Source: Planctomycetota bacterium (lineage in GTDB: Bacteria; Planctomycetota; UBA8108; UBA1146; JAKEFC01). Taken from it: 41,572 nt of DNA. A program made the position numbers and the translations under genes. The notes under the pieces are model-generated. The model was not told the origin of the DNA, did no database searches, and saw only the letters and a program-made list of their open reading frames with translations. Below, piece by piece: positions 25,398-34,083 of this stretch (position 1 is its first letter; each line of letters opens with the position of its first letter). The DNA is taken from assembly GCA_022616235.1 (NCBI GenBank), contig JAKEFC010000076.1, forward strand, positions 1-41,572, in the 5' to 3' direction.

Positions 25398-25937
25398 TCA
25401 TCCTCTCTTCGTTGCGTGCGACGGGGGGGGCGCCCCCGCGCTTCGCCGCTCGACCGCGCTTCCTCCGGAACTTGCCGCCGCCGCGGCGCCGCGGACGCGG
25501 ACCGGCAGCGGCTCCGGCGCCTGCGCGCCGTGCGGATGCTCGGCACCCGCGTAGACCTTCAACTTGCGCAGCATTTGCCGCCCCAACTTGCTCTTCGGCA
25601 ACATGAGGCGCACGGCGCGCCGGATCACTTGGTCGGGTTTGTGCTCCAACATCCAATGCAGGCTATGGGACCGCAGGTGGCCCAGATAGCCCGTGTGATG
25701 GAAATACATCTTCTCGTCGACCTTGTTCCCGGTGACACGCACCTTGCTCGCGTTCGTGACGACGACGAAGTCGCCGCAGTCGACGTAAGGCGTGTAGGTC
25801 GGCTTGTGCTTGCCCATGAGAATGACCGCGATGCGCGCCGCGAGGCGCCCGAGGATCTCGGGCTCCGCATCGACGTGGTACCAAGTTCGGACCACATCTT
25901 CCTTGCGCTGCACGAAGCACTTCTGGGTCGGCTGCAT
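25398..25937 (-). CDS. rplM: 50S ribosomal protein L13 with C-terminal extension
   Basis: The 179-residue protein contains the L13 core: TWYHVDAEPEILGRLAARIA, LMGKHKPTYTPYVDCGDFVV, KMYFHHTGYLGHLRSHSL and the KLKVYAGAEHPHGAQAPEPL end. After the usual end (about residue 148) there are about 30 extra residues rich in Ala, Ser, Pro and Arg. The start at 25937 gives MQPTQKCFVQRKEDV. It heads the rplM-rpsI operon under a strong promoter at 26018-26046. Confidence 0.96.
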   Translation of the reverse strand: MQPTQKCFVQRKEDVVRTWYHVDAEPEILGRLAARIAVILMGKHKPTYTPYVDCGDFVVVTNASKVRVTGNKVDEKMYFHHTGYLGHLRSHSLHWMLEHKPDQVIRRAVRLMLPKSKLGRQMLRKLKVYAGAEHPHGAQAPEPLPVRVRGAAAAASSGGSAVERRSAGAPPPSHATKRG

Positions 25938-26017
25938 CGGCTTCGAGTCTTTCGGAGAGCGCGGCGCACCGCGTATTCGGCGGGCGGCGCCGGTAGTCCC
26001 TGGGTGAAAAGCGTGCG

Positions 26018-26046
26018 AGTCTAGGGTCGCGCGGTTTCCGTGTCAA
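26018..26046 (-). promoter_or_regulatory. Strong sigma-70-type promoter for rplM-rpsI
   Basis: On the minus strand a perfect TTGACA (26046-26041) and TAGACT (26023-26018) are 17 bases apart, with the leader about 75 bases long. The -35 box and spacer lie inside the last codons of the upstream spermidine-synthase-like gene. Confidence 0.75.
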
Positions 26047-28369
26047 GGCGCCGCGCGGCACGGAGTGACTCGAGCAGCTCCATGGTGTGATCCTCTCCGC
26101 GCTCCGCCGCGAGCGGCAAGCGATATTCGAGCCGCGCACGGAGATTCCCCAACGAGCCTGCTCGTCCCAAGAGCCAGGAATCCACGCCGGGTCCGTCGAG
26201 GAGCGGCTCCGGCGGCACGTCGCTTCGCCAGCCGAGGCGCTCGCGCACGGCTCGCACTCCGGGCGCCACCCAGCGTGGCGCGCCCTCCGCCGCCCGGAAG
26301 GGGCTCATGCTCCCCGCGAGGAGGATCTCCCCCGTGCGCGGAGGGTGATAGACGAGCACGTGCGGAAACGATTCGCGAAAGGCGGCGAGGATCGCGGCGA
26401 ATTCGCCCTCGCCGATGCTGTGCAACTGCAGCCAGTGGATCGCTACGCCGTCCACCGTCAGGCGCTCGCCTACGAGGCGAAAGAAATCTTCCGTGAACAG
26501 CGGCGCCGACCAGGGCAGCCACGGCTCGGACGGCTGGCAAACGATGGCCTGCCACCGCTTCGGTTCGCGATGCAGGTAGCCGCGCGCATCGCAGGTTTCG
26601 ATGACGGGGGTTCGCTCCCCGCCGAAGAGCCGCGCGGTCTCCCACGGGAACCAACGCGAGCCGGCTTCGGAGCGGAGCGCGCTCACGACGGCCGGCTCTA
26701 CCTCGAGCACCGTGATCGGTCCGGTGCGCGCTTCGATGGCGGCGGCCGCTGTGCTCCCGCTGCCGAGCCCGATGATCAGCGTCTCCCGCCCTTCTCCTCT
26801 CGCGAGCACCGGCAACACCGCGAGGAGGAGTTGCGTCGGGAGGTCGGCGAGGTGATCCTCCCCCGCGACGATCGGCGCGCTCCCTTCGATGCGGCCGCCG
26901 ACGCGCAGGAACGCGGTGTTCTGCGCATGGGAAAGCTCGATCATGACGCGCGCGAGCCGCCCCTCTCGGTTGTACACGACCTCGCGCGACCGCCACCCCG
27001 TGAGCGCGCTCTTCGCCGCGATCTCCTCCCGCGACCACTGGAACACGCCCGCTCCGAGCAGCGATCGATCCCACGAACCTCGCGCCGCCACGGCGAGCGG
27101 CGCGGCGGCGGCGAGAGCCGCGGCGACGACTGCAAACGCGCCGCCGCGCCCGCGGCCGGCGGAAGACAGGAGCATCCCCGCCGCCGCCCCAGCCGCCGTG
27201 CCCGCGCCCAATCCGGCGATCGTGACTCCGCTCCCCGCGAACGGGATGGCGAGCAGGCCGGCGGCCAGCGCACCCGCGGCGCCGCCAAGCAGATTGGCGC
27301 CGAAGAGGCCGCTCGTTGCGCGGCGCGGGATCTCTCTCCGGCGGACGGCGTCGCCGAGGAGCGCCGCGAAGAACGCGCCGGCGGCGAGGGATGGCAAGAG
27401 CACGACCGCCAGAACCAGCGCGAGCTTGACCGCCGGCATCGCGAACCCAGCGTGTTCCGCGAGGTAGAGATAGAGGAGCGGAAGCTCAGCGATCATGAGC
27501 GCGGCGAACGCTTGCGCGGCCGCCCACACCGCGGCGATCCCCGCAAGCAGATGACTCGCCTGGATGCGATCGACGAGCGCGGGCACGGCGCGGCTCCCGA
27601 TCGCGGCGCCCAGGAGTTGCGCCGCGGCGGCGAGTCCAAGGACGAGCAGGCTCGTGCCGAGCACTTCGCCGAGGAGGCGGCACCACACGACTTGGAGCGC
27701 GATCCCCGCGAAGCCTGCGGCGAACGCGAGGGCCGATGCGCGCCCTTCCAACTTGCGGCCCGCAGGCGAAACCTGGGAGCGAGCGGCCGAGCGCGGCGCG
27801 GGCGCGGCGCGCCAGGCCGCCGCCGCCATCGCGGCCGCGAGGATCTGCGTGATCGCGGGTCCGAAACGCGGCAGGAAGAGGAGCGGCGTGATCAGGCTCC
27901 CCGCTGCGGCGCCGAAATCGAGAGATGCCACCCAAATCGCCGCGGAGCGCGCGGAGAGAGGTTCGCCGCCGCTCGCCGCGCGCAACCAGACCGGGACCGC
28001 TGCGCCGAGAGGCACCACGGCGAGGAGGAGCGGCGCGGCGACGAGGCACTTCGCCGCCAGATGGTCGAGCGCGCGCCAGCCTTCCGTGATCGCGGGGAGC
28101 CAGTGCTGGCACCAGAGCGCGACGAGCAAGAATGCGGCGGCGGAGGCGGCGAGTAGCGGCCGTGGCGACTGCGTGCGGAGCCCACCCCACCACGCGCCGG
28201 CGGCCGCGCCGAAGAGGCAGGTCCCCATCGAGACGGAGATCCCCTCCAGGTCGGAGCCGAGGACGATGCCGAGATCGCGCGCCCAGCCGATCTCCGCCGT
28301 CATGGTGGCGGCGCCGATCAGGAAGAAGCCCTGGCACCCACCCGCGCTATCCGTCACTCCGCGCTGCAT
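26021..28369 (-). CDS. Membrane-embedded spermidine-synthase-like protein
   Basis: The 782-residue protein has about 12 to 14 membrane segments (residues 10-470) followed by a soluble Rossmann methyltransferase-like domain. The domain shows LIIGLGSGSTAAAAIE (nucleotide loop), ITVLEVEPAVV (acidic end of strand 2), CDARGYL and the closing CQPSEPWLPWSAPLFTEDFF. This is the layout of fused MFS/spermidine-synthase proteins. The aminopropyl-transferase motif usually reads DxSDP; here it is QPSEP, so the catalytic acid is altered and the substrate is probably not putrescine. The start is ambiguous: ATG 28369 is preferred over GTG 28399. The promoter of the downstream rplM lies in its 3' end. Confidence 0.72.
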   Translation of the reverse strand: MQRGVTDSAGGCQGFFLIGAATMTAEIGWARDLGIVLGSDLEGISVSMGTCLFGAAAGAWWGGLRTQSPRPLLAASAAAFLLVALWCQHWLPAITEGWRALDHLAAKCLVAAPLLLAVVPLGAAVPVWLRAASGGEPLSARSAAIWVASLDFGAAAGSLITPLLFLPRFGPAITQILAAAMAAAAWRAAPAPRSAARSQVSPAGRKLEGRASALAFAAGFAGIALQVVWCRLLGEVLGTSLLVLGLAAAAQLLGAAIGSRAVPALVDRIQASHLLAGIAAVWAAAQAFAALMIAELPLLYLYLAEHAGFAMPAVKLALVLAVVLLPSLAAGAFFAALLGDAVRRREIPRRATSGLFGANLLGGAAGALAAGLLAIPFAGSGVTIAGLGAGTAAGAAAGMLLSSAGRGRGGAFAVVAAALAAAAPLAVAARGSWDRSLLGAGVFQWSREEIAAKSALTGWRSREVVYNREGRLARVMIELSHAQNTAFLRVGGRIEGSAPIVAGEDHLADLPTQLLLAVLPVLARGEGRETLIIGLGSGSTAAAAIEARTGPITVLEVEPAVVSALRSEAGSRWFPWETARLFGGERTPVIETCDARGYLHREPKRWQAIVCQPSEPWLPWSAPLFTEDFFRLVGERLTVDGVAIHWLQLHSIGEGEFAAILAAFRESFPHVLVYHPPRTGEILLAGSMSPFRAAEGAPRWVAPGVRAVRERLGWRSDVPPEPLLDGPGVDSWLLGRAGSLGNLRARLEYRLPLAAERGEDHTMELLESLRAARRLDTETARP

Positions 28370-28376
28370 CTTGTGC

Positions 28377-28494
28377 CCGCGCAATCTCTCACTTCGCACT
28401 ACACCTTGCGCCCTCGTGTCTAGGCATCATCCGCGCAAACTGTCACTCCGCACTACACCTTGCGCCCCTCGTGTCGAGGCTCCGCCTCGACACG
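28377..28494. repeat. 54-base tandem repeat followed by a palindrome
   Basis: A unit beginning CCGCGCAA and containing CGCACTACACCTTGCGCC is present twice (from 28377 and from 28431), ending in CGTGTC(T/G)AGGC. The second copy runs into a perfect 11-base stem (CGTGTCGAGGC, loop TCC, its complement, 28470-28494). A second stem (GCCGAGGC, loop TCT, 28505-28523) shares the GAGGC-TC(C/T)-GCCTC core. Confidence 0.7.
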
Positions 28495-28598
28495 GTAACC
28501 TTGTGCCGAGGCTCTGCCTCGGCTCCACAGCACATCACCCGCAGCGACCGCAAGCACATCCCCGAGCTACTCAACATCCTGCGGACATTCCCCTACTC

Positions 28599-31196
28599 CT
28601 ACTCCCTCTCGGGCCCGAAGCTCTTCGATTCCAGCTCCACGTAGCGGCGAAGCCATTCCGCCGCACCCTTGGCATCTCCGAGCTGCTCCGCGAGGAGCGC
28701 GAGCCGCTTCGCGATGTGCGCATCGCGCAGCCCCCGTTCCCATTCGCGCTCGAGCAGCTCACGCGCGGCGCCGGCACCCTTCGACGCCGCCCTCACGGCG
28801 GCCGCCTCGAGAAGCGGCTCGCGGCGAACCGCGGTGTCTTCCGCAAGCTCCAGATAACCTACATACGCGGCGTCCGCTTCTTCCCAATTGCGGAGGCGCG
28901 CGTGCGTGCGGGCGAGCTTCAAGCGCGCTTCCATGCGGTTCGCACGCTGCGCGGGCCCTTCCGCGTTTCTGTCCGCCTCCGCCAGCGCTTTCGCAGCCTC
29001 CGCGAGCCGCTCCGCCGCGAGATAGCGCTCCGCGAGGAGGAGGAGCGGCAGGACGCGGCTCGGATCCTTGCCCGCCGGAACATCGCGGAGGACCTCGCGC
29101 TCGATCTGGACGCCGCGCAGCCCGTCGAGCGCGCGCGCTTCCCCCGGCGCGACTTCGAGAATCGCGCGGTAGCAGCGCTCCGCTTCGTCGAAGCGCATCG
29201 CCGCGAGCGACAAGTCGGCGAGCGAGAACTGCGCGGGGAGATGGCCGGGGTCCGCTGCGAGCAGCGCGCGGAGCAGCTCCGCAGCGGCATCCGCATCGCC
29301 GAGCTGCGCCACGCACTCGGCTTCGCGATAGAGCGCGCTCGAGCGCCTCCCTTCGCCGCCGATCAGCTCCGCGCTCCGGCGAAATGCCGCGCGCGCCTCC
29401 GCCCATCGCTCCGCGCGCGCGAGCAAGTCCCCTTGCAAGTAGGCGACGGCGGCGCGCTCACGCTCGGATGTGCAGTGCGCGAGAGCGGCATCGACCTCCT
29501 CCAACGCCCGCGCGCGCTCTCCGCGCTGCATGTAGATCTCGACGCGAGCGAGCACCGCTTCCCGCTTGCGAGCCGGAGGCGCCGCGGCGGCGGCGATGAT
29601 CCGCGCGGCCGTCCGCTCCGCCCCGGCGAAGTCTCCGAGACGCAGTTGGACTTGGAGAAATTCCGCGGCGACGTCGAGGTTGTCCGCGATGCGGGTGCCA
29701 TCCGTGTCCGTTTCGGCGAGGAGCGCTTCGAAGTCCGCGCGTGCGATGGCAAGCAGCTCGTGATCGCCGGCGTGGAGCGTCAGCTCGCCGCGGAGCCGCC
29801 GCGCTTGCAAGTAGCGCCCGTGGTCGAGCGGGGTACGCGCGGCGAGCGGCTCGAGCAGCTCGATGGCGCGCGTGAACCCGCGTATCGCCTCGTCCGGCCG
29901 CCCCGCCTCGCGCGCGGCATAGGCGAGCGCAAATTGCGCGCGTGCGCAGCGCGGCGCGACCGCGACCGCGCTCTTCCACAGCGAATACGAACTCCGCCAA
30001 TCCGCGATCCGCTCGCGGGTAGCGGCTGCCCACGCGAGGAGAAGAACGACGAGGGCGATCCGAAACGTCCAGGGCGCGCGCGCCGCCCAAGGCGCGGCGA
30101 TTCCTCCGGCCGCGCACAGAAAGCCGATGCTCGGAAGGTAAAGGAAATGCTCCGCCATCCGCTCCGGATGCGGGACGATCTGCGCGACCGGGAGCAGCGC
30201 CGCGAAGAAAAACAGGATTCCGACGCCCACCCACGGCGTGCCGCGCCGGATGAGCCACGCCGCGCCCGCGATGAGCGCGCCGATCGCAGCGATCGCCGCG
30301 AGACCGCTCGGCGGGGAGAGCAGCCCCGCGGAGGCCGGAAACGCGTCGAAGGAATAGTCCACGGTCAACGGATGCGGATAGAGGAGGAGCCCCAGGTAGT
30401 GGATCTGCGCGCGCGCGGAGGTCACGACCGCATTTGCAACCGTGCCTCCCCAGGGCGGAGTCTTTCCCCCCATTTCCTGGGGACCGAGGACGACGGCCGC
30501 CATCACGAGGCCGGCGCCGATGACGGCGAGCAAGAGCGCCCACGGCAGGCGCGCTCTCGTGCCGTCGCGCGCGGCGGCGAGCCACTCCACGGCAAGGAGG
30601 GCGGCGGGGAGAGTGATCGCCATCTCCTTGGCGAGGAGCGCCGCGATGAAGAGACCGAGCACCGCCATGCCGCCGCCTAGATCGAGAGGCGCGCGCGCGC
30701 GCAGGTAGACGAGGAGGGCGAGCAGATAGAAGAACAGGAACAGCACGTCGCGGCGCCCCGAGATGTAGGCGACGCTCTCAGTATGAACCGGGTGGAGCGC
30801 GAACGCGAGCGCCGCCGCCGCGGGCACCCAGATGGGCACCGCCGGGCCGAGGAGGCCGCGGGCGAGCGCGAGGATCAGAAGTGCGTTGGCGGCATGGAGA
30901 AGGATGTTCTGCGCGTGGAAGAAGATGGTGCGCCGCTCGCCTTCGCCGAACCACCAGCGCGTGAGCCAGACATCCAGCTTGTAGGAGAGAAAACGGAGCG
31001 GCCGCACGTTGGCGCGCGCCTCCTCGGAGGATGCGGCGCCGAAGATGTTGAAGTCGACGCCGCCTTCCGCCCAGAGCGGTCCATTCTTCGCGACGAACTT
31101 CTCATCATCGAATACGAAGTCGCCGTCGCGGATCGGCCAGTACGTGCAGATGACCGCAGCGACGATCGCGGCACCGAGTGCGATGCGTCCGATCAT
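28599..31196 (-). CDS. TMTC-like membrane protein with TPR domain
   Basis: The 865-residue protein has about ten membrane segments (residues 1-420) and a TPR-rich soluble half (about 430-860). Its membrane half follows the order of eukaryotic TMTC O-mannosyltransferases: a luminal acidic motif GDFVFDDEKFVAKNG near the start, RPLRFLSYKL, FHAQNILLHAANALL, ALHPVHTESVAYISGRRDVL, LLAKEMAITLP, VDYSFDAFP and AEHFLYLPSIGF. TMTCs transfer mannose from dolichyl phosphate to protein Ser/Thr. The gene overlaps the glycosyltransferase upstream by ATGA and belongs to an operon with a polyprenyl-phosphate-sugar-synthase-like GT2. The TPRs may select acceptor proteins. The resemblance to TMTC is strong in order but needs a profile search. 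Acceptors and sugar are unknown. Confidence 0.75.
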   Translation of the reverse strand: MIGRIALGAAIVAAVICTYWPIRDGDFVFDDEKFVAKNGPLWAEGGVDFNIFGAASSEEARANVRPLRFLSYKLDVWLTRWWFGEGERRTIFFHAQNILLHAANALLILALARGLLGPAVPIWVPAAAALAFALHPVHTESVAYISGRRDVLFLFFYLLALLVYLRARAPLDLGGGMAVLGLFIAALLAKEMAITLPAALLAVEWLAAARDGTRARLPWALLLAVIGAGLVMAAVVLGPQEMGGKTPPWGGTVANAVVTSARAQIHYLGLLLYPHPLTVDYSFDAFPASAGLLSPPSGLAAIAAIGALIAGAAWLIRRGTPWVGVGILFFFAALLPVAQIVPHPERMAEHFLYLPSIGFLCAAGGIAAPWAARAPWTFRIALVVLLLAWAAATRERIADWRSSYSLWKSAVAVAPRCARAQFALAYAAREAGRPDEAIRGFTRAIELLEPLAARTPLDHGRYLQARRLRGELTLHAGDHELLAIARADFEALLAETDTDGTRIADNLDVAAEFLQVQLRLGDFAGAERTAARIIAAAAAPPARKREAVLARVEIYMQRGERARALEEVDAALAHCTSERERAAVAYLQGDLLARAERWAEARAAFRRSAELIGGEGRRSSALYREAECVAQLGDADAAAELLRALLAADPGHLPAQFSLADLSLAAMRFDEAERCYRAILEVAPGEARALDGLRGVQIEREVLRDVPAGKDPSRVLPLLLLAERYLAAERLAEAAKALAEADRNAEGPAQRANRMEARLKLARTHARLRNWEEADAAYVGYLELAEDTAVRREPLLEAAAVRAASKGAGAARELLEREWERGLRDAHIAKRLALLAEQLGDAKGAAEWLRRYVELESKSFGPERE

Positions 31197-32353
31197 GAGA
31201 GCGCGCTCCGGAGCGCCGCCGCCACCCCCGCGGCGCGCCTCGCCGCATAGAGGCTCGCGACCTCGTTCGCGGCCATCGCGGCTTCGAGCGCCCGCCACGC
31301 GCTGGGGCCGGCCGCGACCTGAGCGGCGAGCGCGGCGCGGAGCTGCTCCTCTGGGAGTCGCGCCGCGAGCGGGATCCAACCCGCGCGCCGTTCGAAGAGC
31401 GCCGGAATCCCCCCCACGCGCGTCGCGATCACGGGCAGGCGGACCGCGATCGCTTCCTGGACGACGAGCGGCGTTCCCTCGCCGCGCGAGGGCAGGAGCA
31501 GGAAGTGCGCGCGCCGCATCGCATCCCGCACGGCGGAGAGCGACCCTTCCCCCGCGAGCCTGAGCGCGGGCCCGGCGCCGGCGAAGCCAGGCGCGAGCGG
31601 GCCGGCGCCGAGCGCCTCCAGCTCGACGGGGAGGCCCCGTTCGGCGAGCGCAAGGATCGCGTGTGCGGCATCGGCAAATCCCTTCTGTGCGATCAGGTCG
31701 CCGGCGAAGAGGAAGCGCCAGGGCGGCGGCGGCAAGCGAGGCGCCTCGGATGGCGTGAATTCCGCATCGATGCCGGCGGGAATCACCGGAATCGATTGGC
31801 GCGATCGGCCGCCGAGGCGCGCCGCGATCTCGCCCAGCTCATCGCTCGCCGCGATCGTGAGCGTCGCCGCGCGGAGCACGCGCCTGACGGCGGTGCGCAA
31901 CCCCGGCCTGCGCGCGTATCTGTGCAGGTCGGAGCCGTGCGCGAAAAGAACGAGCGGCAGCCCGAGCTTCCGCGCGACGCGCGCGGCGATCCACCCGGCC
32001 GGCACGACCCAGTGCGCGACCACTGCGCCGCCCGTCGCCGCTCCCTGGGGATGACGCCACCAGTCGAGAGCACAGCGCTCGCCGGCCCGCAAGTAGCGCC
32101 ACCAGGCGATGGGGCCGAGGCGGGCGCTCTTCGCCGGCAGGTTCCGCGAGGGATACGGGAAGCGACGGAGCGCGAGCGGCCCGCGCTCTTCCCGGAGCGG
32201 GTCTTCTGCAAGGACGCGCGGCGCCACGATCTCGGAGCGAAAGTAGGGGGCCAGCTCGCGGTGGAGCAGCTCGATGAAGTGCGCGCGCCGCGGTTGGGTC
32301 GGTCCTGGAAACGCCGCGGTCACGGTCCGGAGGAGTGGCCGCTCGCCGCTCAC
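31193..32353 (-). CDS. GT-B glycosyltransferase family 4
   Basis: The 386-residue protein has the two Rossmann-like halves of GT4 enzymes. Marks include LVLFAHGSDLHRYAR, IPAGIDAEFTP, WRFLFAGDLIAQKGFADA and the nucleotide-sugar site RGEGTPLVVQEAIAVRLPVIAT with its paired Glu residues, then GGIPALFE. It transfers a sugar from a nucleotide donor; the acceptor is probably lipid-linked, given the operon. GTG at 32353 overlaps the upstream GT2 stop (GTGA), and the downstream TMTC-like start overlaps this gene's stop (ATGA). No ribosome binding site is well placed, which fits translational coupling. Confidence 0.85.
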   Translation of the reverse strand: MSGERPLLRTVTAAFPGPTQPRRAHFIELLHRELAPYFRSEIVAPRVLAEDPLREERGPLALRRFPYPSRNLPAKSARLGPIAWWRYLRAGERCALDWWRHPQGAATGGAVVAHWVVPAGWIAARVARKLGLPLVLFAHGSDLHRYARRPGLRTAVRRVLRAATLTIAASDELGEIAARLGGRSRQSIPVIPAGIDAEFTPSEAPRLPPPPWRFLFAGDLIAQKGFADAAHAILALAERGLPVELEALGAGPLAPGFAGAGPALRLAGEGSLSAVRDAMRRAHFLLLPSRGEGTPLVVQEAIAVRLPVIATRVGGIPALFERRAGWIPLAARLPEEQLRAALAAQVAAGPSAWRALEAAMAANEVASLYAARRAAGVAAALRSALS

Positions 32354-33303
32354 TCCTCGCGCCCCGTCTCCCAGCGAACGCGATAGCCGGGCTCCTGGCC
32401 GCGGCGCTCGTAGGCGAGCCATTCGCCGAGAAACCCCGTGGCGACGAGCTGCACGCCGATGATGAGGAGCAGGACTCCCAGAGCGAGCAGCGGATGGCGG
32501 TGCTGGACGTTGCCAAATTGGATGAAGAGCGCCGTCAAGTAGGCGCAGATCCCGAAGCCGGCGATGCCGGAGACCGCTCCCGCCGCGACGAAGAGGTGGC
32601 CGGGACGAGAGTGGAAGCGAATCAAGCAAAGCATCGTCAAGAGGTCGATGAGCACGCCGGGAAAGCGCTCGTTGCCGAAGCGCGATACGCCGCGGCGCCG
32701 CGGGCGATGGGAGATCTCGCGCTCTCCCACCCGATACCCCCACCAATGGGCGAGGAGCGGTATGAAGCGGAAGCGCCCGCCGAGCAGGTTCAGGTCTCCG
32801 GCGACGTCGCGCGTCATCGCCTTGAAGCCGCAATTCACATCTCGCAGCTCGAGTCCGGTGACGAGTCGCAGGAGCGCGTTGAACAGGCGCGAGCTGATGC
32901 GCTTCGATAACGGATCCGCGCGGTGGCGGCGCCAGCCGCTGACCAAGTCCAAGCCTTCGTCGAGCGCGGCGAGGAGCAGGCCGATCTGCGCGGGATCCTC
33001 TTGCAGATCCGCATCGATCGTCACGACGCGGGCGCCGCGCGCGCGCGCCAGTCCCGCGGCGAGCGCCGCGCCCTTCCCGAAGCGGCGGCGAAGCGACAGC
33101 GCGCGAATCCGCGGATCCGCGAGCGCGGCGCGGCGCGCCTGCTCCGCGGTGCGATCGGTCGATCCATCATCGACGAGCACGATCTCGAAGCGCGCCGTCA
33201 CGCGCTCCAGCGCGGGAAGGCAGTCCGCGAGTAGCGCCGTCAGGTTATCTTCCTCGTTGAACATTGGAACTACGAGGCTCAGGTCGATGGCGGCCGCGCT
33301 CAC
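32350..33303 (-). CDS. GT2 polyprenyl-phosphate sugar synthase (DPM1/GtrB-like)
   Basis: The 317-residue protein has a GT-A domain (about 1-220) with LSLVVPMFNEEDNL, FEIVLVDDGSTDRT, VVTIDADLQEDP (the DxD-type metal site) and HRPRRRGVSRFG. Two C-terminal membrane segments follow (about 240-300). This is the layout of dolichyl/undecaprenyl-phosphate mannosyl- or glucosyltransferases, which make the lipid-phosphate sugar donor used by GT-C enzymes. GTG at 33303 overlaps the HAD stop by GTGA. Encoded with a TMTC-like GT-C protein, it probably supplies its donor. Confidence 0.88.
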   Translation of the reverse strand: MSAAAIDLSLVVPMFNEEDNLTALLADCLPALERVTARFEIVLVDDGSTDRTAEQARRAALADPRIRALSLRRRFGKGAALAAGLARARGARVVTIDADLQEDPAQIGLLLAALDEGLDLVSGWRRHRADPLSKRISSRLFNALLRLVTGLELRDVNCGFKAMTRDVAGDLNLLGGRFRFIPLLAHWWGYRVGEREISHRPRRRGVSRFGNERFPGVLIDLLTMLCLIRFHSRPGHLFVAAGAVSGIAGFGICAYLTALFIQFGNVQHRHPLLALGVLLLIIGVQLVATGFLGEWLAYERRGQEPGYRVRWETGREE

Positions 33304-34037
33304 TCGATGACCTCGGACACCTCGACGCCATGGTGCTCGCGCAGGATCTCGAGCAGGTCCCAGAAATTCTGGATCTCGTGCTGCGGTTTCGACGTCCCTT
33401 CGACGTCGCGATATCGTCCCTCGCGCCGCAGGCGCACCGTGATCATTCCGATGCGATTCGGCGGGTCGATGTCGGTGGTGGGATTGTCGCCGACGTACAT
33501 GCACTCGGCGGGCTTCAGATTCAGGTCACCGCACGCGCGCTGGTAGATCTTGATGTTCGGCTTCGAGATCCCGAGCTGGTGCGAGATGAAGATGGCGTGC
33601 GGCGTGAAGAACTGGTCCAAGCGCAGGCGCACGAGCTTCTCCGCCTGTTTGATCTCCAGTCCCTCCGTGATGATTCCGCGGATGATGCTCGTCCGCGCGA
33701 GGCGCCGGAGCACCTCGTAGGCGTCTTCGAACGGCTCGAGGTGGCGAAACTTGGTCTGGTGGTACGCCACCACGCCGGCCGCCACGATCATGGCCGGGTT
33801 GAGCCCCTTGTAGACTCGGCGCGGAATCCGAAGCAGAAGTTTGTCGAAGTGATGCTCGTAGTTCGAGGAGAACTCGCGAATGACCTCGTCGAGTTCTTGG
33901 GTCAGCTCCGCCGCATCCATGCGTACCCCGGCCTTGATCATCGCCTCGATGCTGGCGGCGCGCGCGCGGGCGGCGAAATCGCTCGTCGAATAGAGTGTTC
34001 CGTCGATGTCGAAGAAGATGGCTGCGAGGGATGCCAT
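33300..34037 (-). CDS. HAD-superfamily hydrolase
   Basis: The 245-residue protein has the HAD phosphatase motifs: FFDIDGTLYSTS with D10 (nucleophile) and D12 (general acid), a Thr after IRGIIT, the Lys in ISKPNIKIYQ and YVGDNPTTDI with the acidic motif IV. A helical cap lies between motifs I and II, as in subfamily I. It dephosphorylates small molecules; in a sugar operon, a sugar phosphate would be a reasonable guess. The ATG at 34037 has GGAG eight bases upstream and is preferred over 34058. It heads the coupled HAD-GT2-GT4-TMTC operon. Confidence 0.88.
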   Translation of the reverse strand: MASLAAIFFDIDGTLYSTSDFAARARAASIEAMIKAGVRMDAAELTQELDEVIREFSSNYEHHFDKLLLRIPRRVYKGLNPAMIVAAGVVAYHQTKFRHLEPFEDAYEVLRRLARTSIIRGIITEGLEIKQAEKLVRLRLDQFFTPHAIFISHQLGISKPNIKIYQRACGDLNLKPAECMYVGDNPTTDIDPPNRIGMITVRLRREGRYRDVEGTSKPQHEIQNFWDLLEILREHHGVEVSEVIE

Positions 34038-34083
34038 GACGCGCTCCGCTTCCCGCACCCCCGTGCGTTTCGAAGTGCGGCGC

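Noticed and set aside
27564-30680. 1,038-codon plus-strand open frame
   Set aside because: It is antisense to the spermidine-synthase-like and TMTC-like genes and made of low-complexity Arg/Ala runs.
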